A stretch of DNA of 9,850 nucleotides from Betaproteobacteria bacterium (GTDB lineage Bacteria; Pseudomonadota; Gammaproteobacteria; Burkholderiales; Thiobacillaceae): contig JAIFLB010000035.1 of the NCBI GenBank assembly GCA_020049245.1, positions 1 through 9,850 on the forward strand, read 5' to 3'. A program made the position numbers and the translations under genes. Below the pieces are notes generated by a model, which worked only from the letters and a program-made list of their open reading frames with translations, was not told the DNA's origin and did no database searches. Of this stretch, positions 1 to 5,915 are shown piece by piece. The first letter of the stretch is position 1. Each line of letters opens with the position of its first letter.

Positions 1-125
1 TAAGGCGAGAGTTTTTCTGCGTCGGGCTTGTGCGGCGCCAGCACGAAACCGGCCACCATAGGCCCGATACCAACCGCCAGGCCCACCAGAATAAACATCA
101 GAACCGGAAAATAATTTTCGAGCAT
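1..125 (-). CDS. nuoA: NADH-quinone oxidoreductase subunit A (partial, N-terminus)
   Basis: This is the first 41 codons of NuoA, a small membrane subunit of respiratory complex I; the rest lies off the left edge. The visible protein starts MLENYFPVLMFILVG and has one hydrophobic segment (about residues 6-30) followed by APHKPDAEKLSP, the typical NuoA start with its first transmembrane helix leading into a polar loop. I chose the ATG at 123-125 because a GGGA Shine-Dalgarno-like sequence lies just upstream. An in-frame ATG at 141-143 would add six residues but has no ribosome binding site. The gene has its own promoter-like sequence and sits downstream of a terminator, so it is probably the first gene of a nuoA-N operon extending leftward. 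The family call is firm and the start fairly firm. Confidence 0.92.
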   Translation of the reverse strand, partial: MLENYFPVLMFILVGLAVGIGPMVAGFVLAPHKPDAEKLSP

Positions 126-128
126 GTA

Positions 129-188
129 GTTCCCGAAATGCATGCGGCAGTCATGCCAAAGAGGCGGCGAGTCTAGGCTTTCGGGAAC
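129..188. repeat. Perfect 10-bp inverted repeat flanking the nuo transcription start
   Basis: GTTCCCGAAA (129-138) and its exact complement TTTCGGGAAC (179-188) are separated by 40 bp. One arm lies in the spacer of the predicted nuo promoter. The other overlaps the nuoA ribosome binding site, ending 3 bp before the start codon. Each arm itself contains the small dyad TTC-NN-GAA. The arm in the promoter spacer would not be transcribed from that promoter, so an RNA hairpin is unlikely; paired DNA sites for a regulator would fit better. Function is inferred only from position. Confidence 0.4.
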
Positions 189-198
189 CTTACGTCAA
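170..198 (-). promoter_or_regulatory. Sigma70-like promoter of the nuo operon
   Basis: Read on the minus strand, TTGACG (193-198) is followed by a 17-nt spacer and TAGACT (170-175), close to the sigma70 consensus with ideal spacing. Transcription would begin near position 163, giving a leader of about 38 nt before the nuoA start at 125. It lies directly after the terminator that closes the upstream tRNA unit, which fits an independent nuo transcription unit. Confidence 0.6.
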
Positions 199-204
199 GG
201 CGAC

Positions 205-237
205 AAAAAACAAAAAACCCATTGATATCAATGGGTT
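205..237 (-). terminator. Intrinsic terminator after tRNA-Leu
   Basis: Positions 216-237 form a perfect 22-bp palindrome (9-bp stem AACCCATTG, loop ATAT). On the minus strand it is followed by TTTTGTTTTTT (205-215). This is a standard Rho-independent terminator. It closes the tpiA-secG-tRNA-Leu unit and separates it from nuoA. The plus strand has no T-run after the hairpin, so it acts in one direction. Confidence 0.88.
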
Positions 238-272
238 ATTAATTTGAAGCCGGGGGATATAAAGAAATTCGA

Positions 273-357
273 TGGTGCCGGCGGGGAGACTCGAACTCCC
301 ACGACTTTCGTCACAGCCACCTCAAGGCTGCGTGTCTACCAATTCCACCACGTCGGC
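273..357 (-). tRNA. tRNA-Leu (anticodon GAG)
   Basis: This 85-nt tRNA has an encoded CCA end. On the minus strand the cloverleaf resolves as follows: 7-bp acceptor stem; D arm GTG/CAC with loop GAATTGGTAGA; anticodon stem CAGCC/GGCTG with loop TTGAGGT, giving anticodon GAG; a long class II variable arm with stem GAC/GTC and loop GAAA; T arm GGGAG/CTCCC with loop TTCGAGT; discriminator A and CCA. The long variable arm and A73 are as expected for leucine. It reads CUC and CUU codons. One oddity is an A-C mismatch at pair 5:68 of the acceptor stem (GCCGACG against CGCCGGC). It lies 47 bp after secG and before a strong terminator, so it is probably co-transcribed with tpiA-secG. Confidence 0.95.
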
Positions 358-404
358 ATTTACGACACGTCCAAAAACACAGGACATGTTTACAACAAAC
401 TCGA

Positions 405-746
405 TTATTTCGGGATAGCACCCGATTTATCCGCCGCACCATTCAACGGCGCCGTCGGCACAGCGGGCTGCGGCGCTACCGGCTGCTGTACCACCGGCTG
501 GATCGCAGGCTCGTTTTTCTGGCTGGAGAAATAGGTCAGGCCCAGGCTGGTGATGAAAAACAGCGTGGCCAGCACCGCAGTGGCACGCGACATGAAGTTC
601 GCCGAACCACTGGCGCCGAACAAACTGCCGGAAGAACCACTGCCAAACGCCGCGCCCATATCGGCGCCTTTGCCATGCTGCAACAACACCAGTCCAACCA
701 CGGCCGATGCCACCAAGATATGTACGATCCAGACCAGAAATTCCAT
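405..746 (-). CDS. secG: Protein translocase subunit SecG
   Basis: SecG is the small accessory membrane subunit of the SecYEG protein-export channel. The 113-residue protein has two transmembrane segments (about 3-23 and 54-73) joined by the conserved glycine-rich loop LLQHGKGADMGAAFG...GSLFG (residues 21-44), diagnostic of the family. The C-terminal tail from residue 79 is rich in proline, valine and alanine and is not conserved in the family. Translation starts at the ATG at 744-746 with AGGAAG as Shine-Dalgarno. That site overlaps the TAG stop of tpiA, only 8 bp of non-coding sequence lie between the genes, and translation of the two is probably coupled. Downstream, 47 bp separate it from tRNA-Leu. 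Confidence 0.96.
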   Translation of the reverse strand: MEFLVWIVHILVASAVVGLVLLQHGKGADMGAAFGSGSSGSLFGASGSANFMSRATAVLATLFFITSLGLTYFSSQKNEPAIQPVVQQPVAPQPAVPTAPLNGAADKSGAIPK

Positions 747-754
747 CTTGCTTC

Positions 755-1501
755 CTATGCCGCGCGACAGATTGCGAGAAAGTCTTCCGCAACCAGAGCC
801 GCACCGCCAATCAGGCCGCCGTCGATATCCGGCTGGCCAAGTAATTCAACTGCGTTGGCCGCCTTCATGCTGCCGCCATATTGAATGATCAAGCCTTCCG
901 CAACGCCGGCATCCTGCGCACGCACCTTGGCGCGGATGAACGCATGCACTGCCTGCGCCTGTTCCGGGCTGGCCGTCTTGCCGGTGCCAATCGCCCAGAC
1001 CGGCTCATACGCCACTACCGCCTTGGCCAGCGCGGCAACGCCGCACTTGTTGATCACCGCATCCATCTGGCGTGCAACGACGCTTTCGGTGATGCCGCCT
1101 TCGCGCTCTTCCAGCGTTTCACCCACGCAGAGAATCGGGGTCAGCCCGGCAGCTTGTGCAGCAGCGAATTTCTCCGCGACCAGCGCATCACTTTCGCCAT
1201 AAATGGCACGACGTTCGGAGTGGCCGACGATAACGTAAGCGCAACCAAAGTCTTTCAGCATGCTGGCCGACACTTCGCCGGTAAACGCGCCCTTGGCCTG
1301 CTGGCTCATGTTCTGCGCGCCCCAGGCGATGGCGCTGCCATTCAGCTTGGCCTGCACCTGAGACAGATAGGGAAACGGCACACAAACCGCCACGCCAGCC
1401 TTGACGTTGCCCATGCCAGCCAGCAAGCCGGATAGCAGTGCTTCATTTTCAGCCAGACTGCCGTGCATCTTCCAATTGCCGGCGACGAGTTTGCGACGCA
1501 T
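755..1501 (-). CDS. tpiA: Triosephosphate isomerase
   Basis: This cytosolic enzyme interconverts dihydroxyacetone phosphate and glyceraldehyde 3-phosphate in glycolysis and gluconeogenesis. The protein is 248 residues, full length for bacterial TpiA. The TIM-barrel catalytic set is complete: Asn9 and Lys11 in GNWKM, His94 in IVGHSERR, Glu166 in AYEPVWAIGTGK, and the phosphate-binding turns YGGS (208-211) and GGAAL (232-236). The ATG at 1499-1501 is preceded by a strong Shine-Dalgarno AAGGGGG. It is the first gene of a tpiA-secG-tRNA-Leu unit with its own promoter-like sequence upstream. Nothing is unusual about it. Confidence 0.98.
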   Translation of the reverse strand: MRRKLVAGNWKMHGSLAENEALLSGLLAGMGNVKAGVAVCVPFPYLSQVQAKLNGSAIAWGAQNMSQQAKGAFTGEVSASMLKDFGCAYVIVGHSERRAIYGESDALVAEKFAAAQAAGLTPILCVGETLEEREGGITESVVARQMDAVINKCGVAALAKAVVAYEPVWAIGTGKTASPEQAQAVHAFIRAKVRAQDAGVAEGLIIQYGGSMKAANAVELLGQPDIDGGLIGGAALVAEDFLAICRAA

Positions 1502-1530
1502 TGGGTTTCCCCCTTGATAAAAGGCCGTGG

Positions 1531-1559
1531 ATATTAAGTGGGAACCGCGCTGGGGTCAA
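1531..1559 (-). promoter_or_regulatory. Sigma70-like promoter of tpiA-secG-tRNA-Leu
   Basis: On the minus strand TTGACC (1554-1559) is separated by exactly 17 nt from TAATAT (1531-1536). Both hexamers differ from the sigma70 consensus at one position. Transcription would begin near 1524, giving a leader of about 23 nt with the strong tpiA Shine-Dalgarno. The match fills most of the 98-bp gap between tpiA and the upstream hydrolase gene. Confidence 0.72.
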
Positions 1560-1599
1560 TCAAGAACGCTTGGATTGAATAGCCGTTTCTGAACCGGCT

Positions 1600-2355
1600 T
1601 CAGCCAGGCTTCAACCAGTTTTGGACGGTTTGCGCCACCCAATCGCCCGCATCCAGCGGCAGATCATGTCCGGCATCGGGATGCAGGGAAAAATCCGCAT
1701 TCCAGGCACGTGCCAGCCGGCGAGAACAATCCGGATGCACCATGCGATCGCCGGCGCCCGCCAAAAACAAAAGTGGTACCAACGGTTTTTCCTGCACCTT
1801 GAAACGTGCTGCGGCAACCAGCTGACGCAACGCGCCGATGCGTGAAACCGGGCATTCCCGCGCATAGGCCACCCAGTTCGGCAGCACAGTCTGCAACTCC
1901 GCCGCGCGCGCACTCGTGAGTTGCAGGATGACACGTTCCCGCGCCAGGCCGCGTGCCGGAATCAGCCGGAACAAGGCCGGCCAGCCGCGTGGCCGAAGGC
2001 GATCGAAAAATGGGCTGTAAGGCCGCAGGCTTGTGCTCATCAATACGGCTGCGCTGCATTCCTCCGGATAGCGCAACGCCCACGCCACGGCAACCATGCC
2101 ACCCAACGACAACGCCAGCAGATGATATGGCGGCGCCTTGCCTTGATCGCGCAACTGCTTCCGACAGGATTCCATCATCTCTGCCACGCTCAGCGGGCTG
2201 GACAATGCATGCAAGCGGCCATTGCCGGGAAGATCAGGCGTCAGAATCTCCATCTCGACCGCTTCACCATTGAACGCAGCGCGGAAACGGTTGGGGAAAT
2301 CGCCCCAATGCCGCGCCTCGCGGGTCAAGCCTCGCAGGAAAACCCAGGTTGTCAT
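1600..2355 (-). CDS. Alpha/beta-fold hydrolase
   Basis: This is a 251-residue alpha/beta hydrolase, probably cytosolic since no signal peptide is visible. The catalytic triad is recognisable: Ser83 in the nucleophile elbow LALSLGG, Asp203 in AGAGDRMV and His230 in DAGHDLP. A mobile cap region lies about residues 110-185. Motifs and size resemble small esterases of the BioH/prolyl-iminopeptidase-like superfamily, but the substrate cannot be told. I chose the ATG at 2353-2355 over an upstream GTG at 2377-2379 because GGAAGG precedes it at proper spacing. The ATG also overlaps the stop of the upstream M14 gene by four bases (ATGA), a sign of translational coupling. The pair probably acts together, for instance on a compound with both ester and peptide bonds (inference). 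Confidence 0.85.
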   Translation of the reverse strand: MTTWVFLRGLTREARHWGDFPNRFRAAFNGEAVEMEILTPDLPGNGRLHALSSPLSVAEMMESCRKQLRDQGKAPPYHLLALSLGGMVAVAWALRYPEECSAAVLMSTSLRPYSPFFDRLRPRGWPALFRLIPARGLARERVILQLTSARAAELQTVLPNWVAYARECPVSRIGALRQLVAAARFKVQEKPLVPLLFLAGAGDRMVHPDCSRRLARAWNADFSLHPDAGHDLPLDAGDWVAQTVQNWLKPG

Positions 2356-3383
2356 GAATGCGCCTTCCAGCCATACCACTCAATCAGCGCCATTTTCTTG
2401 TGGCGAAGTCGATTACTGCCATGCGGTAGCCAGTGATCGCCGCCGCACATCGCGCGCGCAAGAAAATCCAGCCACAGCAGATGCTGACGCAGGATGCGAT
2501 GCAGACGATGACCGGGACGCGGGTTGAACAAACCCTGGCGGGAAAACAATTGGGTCGGGTTCTTCTTCACCCACAGCCAGGAGCCCATTTCCAGCGTCAG
2601 CGGCAAAAACACCCGCTCGGGCCCGGCTGCGGTGCGTGCGTTGAGGTAGAAATGATCCCAAAGATCGCCGTGCGCCAGATACTGCCGGCTTTGCGGCTCC
2701 ACAACATAGTTGTGGTTCGGGTAGGTTTGCTCGAACAACTCCTTCAGCGCGTGGACTTCCGGCATGTTGGGAAATGGTTTTGCCGTATGCGCATAGGGAA
2801 ACCAGATGCGATCACGCACGCCAAAACCGGAATGGCAATCCAGCGCAAGGCTAAAGCGACGGTGCGTCAACTCTTCCTCCACCACCCGCGACAACAACTG
2901 GCTTTCTGGCTGCATCGGCGCATCAGGCAAACCGCGATACCAGGGCAGGTTCGGACTGAAGCGCTGGCCGCCGAGAAAAAAAGGCACCTTCTCTTGCGCA
3001 TCGAGCGGCGCGTTGCGCATCAGATCGACACCCGCCGGATTGCATCTTGTATTGAGAAACATGCCGCCGGGATTGGCCAACGGCACAAACACCATGCGCA
3101 ACATCTCAAGTTGACGATGCAGCAGGGGATCCCATTTCAGTCGATTGATCAGCCCACGCAGATAGACCAGCAACACCCGAGTGCCGATCCGTTCAAGCCC
3201 ATGCACGCCGCCGAAATAACCGATTGCCGGCAGCGAGGGATCCGGATTTCCCAGTGTCAGAACATGGATAGGCAACGATTTTCCATTGACCTCGACCGTA
3301 TGCCCAATATTCACCGTCAAAGACGAAGGTGCTTCATCAAGCAAGTGATTGAGTTCAACGAGTTCGGGTAAATGGTGTTGCAT
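2352..3383 (-). CDS. M14-family zinc metallocarboxypeptidase-like protein
   Basis: This protein belongs to the carboxypeptidase A-like (M14) fold, whose members remove C-terminal residues or related amide-linked groups using one zinc ion. Counting from the ATG at 3381-3383 (343 residues), the zinc ligands are visible as His61 and Glu64 in GGVHGLERIG and His184 in LDCHSGFG. The substrate-binding stretch NPGG...NTRCNPAGVDLMRN spans 104-124, and the probable general base is Glu265 in LTLEMGSW. No signal peptide is seen, so action in the cytosol is likely. A TTG twelve bases upstream (3393-3395) is an alternative start. Neither start has a clear Shine-Dalgarno, so the N-terminus is uncertain. It is translationally coupled to the downstream hydrolase. 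The substrate is unknown. Confidence 0.85.
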   Translation of the reverse strand: MQHHLPELVELNHLLDEAPSSLTVNIGHTVEVNGKSLPIHVLTLGNPDPSLPAIGYFGGVHGLERIGTRVLLVYLRGLINRLKWDPLLHRQLEMLRMVFVPLANPGGMFLNTRCNPAGVDLMRNAPLDAQEKVPFFLGGQRFSPNLPWYRGLPDAPMQPESQLLSRVVEEELTHRRFSLALDCHSGFGVRDRIWFPYAHTAKPFPNMPEVHALKELFEQTYPNHNYVVEPQSRQYLAHGDLWDHFYLNARTAAGPERVFLPLTLEMGSWLWVKKNPTQLFSRQGLFNPRPGHRLHRILRQHLLWLDFLARAMCGGDHWLPHGSNRLRHKKMALIEWYGWKAHS

Positions 3384-3410
3384 CAGATAAGACAATGGGT
3401 AAGCAAATCG

Positions 3411-3425
3411 ACTGATTGATTCAGT
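3411..3425. promoter_or_regulatory. Small dyad in the divergent gap between the M14 and phoX genes
   Basis: ACTGA-TTGAT-TCAGT is a perfect 5-bp dyad in the only non-coding space (about 50 bp) between two divergently transcribed genes. It could be an operator serving either promoter, but such a short dyad can arise by chance. No clean -35/-10 pair was found for either direction here, so one or both promoters may overlap coding sequence. Confidence 0.2.
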
Positions 3426-3434
3426 TCATTATCC

Positions 3435-5750
3435 TTGCATGATAAACGTCATCGCGTTGTAAACCTTTCCGTCCATGATGCTTCTACGCATACCGACCCA
3501 ACCAACCTGTCAGCCAGCAACATCGATCCGGACGACATCGGATACAACGACTCCGCAAATCCCACGTTCGAATCCATTCTGGCTGTCCGTCTAAGCCGCC
3601 GAAATTTCCTGCTTGGCAGTGCCAGCTCCAGCGCCATGGCCATCTTCGGCGGCGTCTCGCTGACCGCGCTGGCTGGATACGATAGTGAAGAAGCGGTTGC
3701 CGCAACGCTCGCCCCCGCAGAAAGGAAACTCGGCTTCAAGGCCGTGGCAAAGACGATTGCCGACGTCGTCTCGGTTCCCGAAGGCTACAACTACTCCGTG
3801 ATCTGCGCCCTGGGCGACCCGCTGCGCGCCGCCACCGCCGCCTACAAAAATGACGGCACCGATGACGATTACGAAAACCGCTTCGGCGACCATCACGACG
3901 GCATGGAGTACTTCGGCTTGTCCACCACCGGCACGCCCGACCCCGCCAGCAACGACCGCGCGCTGATCGGCATGAACCATGAAGCGACGACCAATAACGA
4001 ATTCTCGTCCTGCTTCCTGCACGCCAACGGCGGCACCAACACGTTGCCGCGCCCAACCGCTGAGTTGGACAAGGAAATGGCCATCCACGGTATCGCTGTT
4101 TTCGAAATCAAAAAGACCGCCGGCGAGTTCGGCTATGTAAAGAACTCAGACTTCAACTTCCGTATTCACCCGAACACGCCGGTAGAAATCCATGGCCCGG
4201 CACGCGGCAACGCCCTGCTGGTCACCCAGTATTCGCCGACAGCCGAAATGACGCGCGGCACCCTCAACAACTGCGGCACCGGCCGCACACCCTGGGGCAC
4301 GCTGTTGACTGGTGAAGAAAACTGGGCGGGGTACTTCACCCGCGTCAGCAGTGACAATGCGGTGCGAAACGACAAGAGCGTGACTTCGCTGAACCGATAT
4401 GGCCGCCTGGCAGGTTTGAAGAGTCGCCACGGTTGGGAAGGCGACACGACCAACGCCGCACGCGACAGCAAATATCGTCGCTGGGAGATCAGCCAGACCG
4501 GCGCTACCGCTGCCGACGACTACCGCAACGAACTGAACTGCGTCGGTTACATCGTGGAAGTCGACCCCTACGACAAGACCAGGACGGCGCGCAAACGGAC
4601 CGCGATGGGCCGTTTCGCGCATGAAGCTGCGGCCTTCTCCACGGCCACCGTCGGCAAGCCCCTGGCGGTCTATCAGGGTGACGACGCGCGCAGCGAATAC
4701 ATCTACAAGTGGGTCTCCGAAGAAAAATGGAGTGCCGCCGATGCCACCGCCAGCGATCGTCTGGCAGTGGGCGACAAGTATCTGGATAACGGCAAGCTGT
4801 ATGTCGCCAAATTCAATGCCGACGGCACCGGCAACTGGATCGAACTCGCCTTCAGCAACCCGGCCATAGCGGGCTATGCTGCTTATCGCTTCGCCGATCA
4901 GGCCGATGTCTGCGTCAACTCGCGTCTGGCGGGCGACGCGGTAGGTGCCACCAAGATGGACCGTCCCGAGTGGAGCGCGGTCAACCCGGCCAACGGCGAA
5001 ATCTATTTCACCCTCACCAACAACACCAACCGCGTCGCCGCAGCCAGCACCACTGCCAGCGTCACCTCCAATGCCGACACCAGCAAGCACAAACATCAAG
5101 CCGATGCTGCCAACCCGCGTGTCTATTCCGACGTCCATGGCACCAGCAAGAAAACCAGCAGCGGCAACGTCAACGGCCACATCATCCGGATCAAGGAAGG
5201 CGCCGGCGATTCCGCCGCCATCACCTTCAACTGGGACGTTTACCTGTTCGGCGCCGAATCGACGGCGGCTTCCACCATCAACCTGTCCAACCTTACCGCC
5301 GATCAGGACTTCTCCAGCCCGGACGGCCTGGTGTTCTCGCCTTCCACCGGCATCTGCTGGATCCAGACCGACGATGGCGCCTATACCGACGTCACCAACT
5401 GCATGATGCTGGCGGCCCTGCCTGGACAAGTCGGCGATGGTGGCGACGTCGAGGTTGCCGGCACCAAAGTGGTCACCAAGCGCGGCAAACTGCCGACTGC
5501 GGATACGCTAAAGCGCTTCCTGGTGGGCCCAGTCGACTGCGAAATCACCGGCGTATGCGAAAGCCCGGATGGCAAGGCCATGTTCGTCAATATCCAGCAC
5601 CCGGGCGAAAACACGAATACCGCCGACGTGGCCGATCCGACCAAGTACACCAGCAAGTGGCCCAGCAATGCAGGCTATGGCGCTGGCCAACGTCCGCGCT
5701 CCGCCACCATTGTCATCACCAGGAACGACGGCGGAAAGATCGGTTACTGA
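3435..5750 (+). CDS. phoX: PhoX-family (DUF839) Tat-exported phosphatase
   Basis: PhoX enzymes are periplasmic or secreted alkaline phosphatases that release phosphate from organic phosphomonoesters using iron and calcium cofactors. The 771-residue protein has a twin-arginine signal: SRRNFL at 54-59, a hydrophobic stretch to about 80, and a possible signal peptidase I site after ALA (78-80). Family motifs follow in order: MNHE (180-183), NNCGTGRTPWGTLLTGEEN (278-296), MGRFAHEAA (391-399), VYQGDD and YIYKWVSE (412-429), MDRPEW (508-513), and late SPDGLVF, WIQTDDG and FVNIQHPGE segments. Cys280 probably corresponds to the iron-ligating Cys of characterised PhoX (inferred, not aligned). Residues about 535-590 look like low-complexity Ala/Thr/Ser insertions. 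The only usable start is TTG at 3435, since a stop at 3417-3419 precedes it and no ATG or GTG lies before the Tat motif; no Shine-Dalgarno is visible. It is monocistronic with its own terminator. Confidence 0.93.
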   Translation: MHDKRHRVVNLSVHDASTHTDPTNLSASNIDPDDIGYNDSANPTFESILAVRLSRRNFLLGSASSSAMAIFGGVSLTALAGYDSEEAVAATLAPAERKLGFKAVAKTIADVVSVPEGYNYSVICALGDPLRAATAAYKNDGTDDDYENRFGDHHDGMEYFGLSTTGTPDPASNDRALIGMNHEATTNNEFSSCFLHANGGTNTLPRPTAELDKEMAIHGIAVFEIKKTAGEFGYVKNSDFNFRIHPNTPVEIHGPARGNALLVTQYSPTAEMTRGTLNNCGTGRTPWGTLLTGEENWAGYFTRVSSDNAVRNDKSVTSLNRYGRLAGLKSRHGWEGDTTNAARDSKYRRWEISQTGATAADDYRNELNCVGYIVEVDPYDKTRTARKRTAMGRFAHEAAAFSTATVGKPLAVYQGDDARSEYIYKWVSEEKWSAADATASDRLAVGDKYLDNGKLYVAKFNADGTGNWIELAFSNPAIAGYAAYRFADQADVCVNSRLAGDAVGATKMDRPEWSAVNPANGEIYFTLTNNTNRVAAASTTASVTSNADTSKHKHQADAANPRVYSDVHGTSKKTSSGNVNGHIIRIKEGAGDSAAITFNWDVYLFGAESTAASTINLSNLTADQDFSSPDGLVFSPSTGICWIQTDDGAYTDVTNCMMLAALPGQVGDGGDVEVAGTKVVTKRGKLPTADTLKRFLVGPVDCEITGVCESPDGKAMFVNIQHPGENTNTADVADPTKYTSKWPSNAGYGAGQRPRSATIVITRNDGGKIGY

Positions 5751-5754
5751 TTCC

Positions 5755-5802
5755 GCCTAAGCGGTTCTTCAACCGAGTCCGCTTAGGCAGACCCGGTTTT
5801 TT
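5755..5802 (+). terminator. Terminator of phoX with alternative pairings
   Basis: A perfect 10-bp inverted repeat, GCCTAAGCGG (5755-5764) and CCGCTTAGGC (5779-5788), begins 4 bp after the phoX stop. A run of six T follows at 5797-5802. Two competing helices exist: CGGTT-CTTC-AACCG (5762-5775), and AACCGaGTC (5771-5779) pairing with GACcCGGTT (5790-5798) directly before the T-run. Whichever forms, a Rho-independent terminator on the plus strand is likely. Confidence 0.78.
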
Positions 5803-5842
5803 CGTCCTTTGTTGCGCGCTTATTCAGGCAGGGGCGAAGGGC

Positions 5843-5915
5843 GTAGGTTGGGCAAAGCGAAGCGTGCCCAACATTGAGGCGGATCGTTGGGCACGCTTCG
5901 CTTTACCCAACCTAC
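5843..5915. repeat. Long near-perfect inverted repeat, REP/MITE-like
   Basis: Two 30-bp arms (5843-5872 and 5886-5915) surround a 13-bp spacer. They are complementary at 29 of 30 positions; the exception (C5853 against A5905) becomes a G-U wobble when read as minus-strand RNA. The arms begin GTAGGTTGGG and contain AAAGCGAAGCG and GTGCCCAAC. From memory, this type of motif is scattered in intergenic space of many proteobacterial genomes, often as REP-like elements moved by RAYT-type transposases; no such transposase is in this window. The right arm covers the last bases of the diguanylate cyclase gene and supplies its stop codon. As RNA it would form a very stable hairpin after that gene, possibly protecting or ending the transcript; no T-run follows it. 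Confidence 0.85.

Noticed and set aside
1581..1599. Hairpin AGCCG/CGGCT as terminator of the alpha/beta hydrolase gene
   Set aside because: The stem is only 5 bp with a 9-nt loop and no T-run follows on the minus strand.
2433..3371. Plus-strand open frame opposite the M14 gene
   Set aside because: It is Gln/His/Arg-rich shadow sequence, while the minus strand has the full zinc-peptidase motif set.
3412..3429. Possible Pho box upstream of phoX
   Set aside because: Compared with two CTGTCAT repeats spaced by 4, only about half of the positions match; too weak to call.
3659..3682. Lipoprotein signal in PhoX
   Set aside because: The hydrophobic segment ends ALAGYDS; there is no cysteine at the lipobox position, so ordinary signal peptidase I cleavage is more likely.
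4146..5429. Long minus-strand open frame (427 codons) antisense to phoX
   Set aside because: The translation is Gly/Val/Ala-rich with no motif, and it mirrors the codon bias of phoX, which has strong family motifs on the plus strand.
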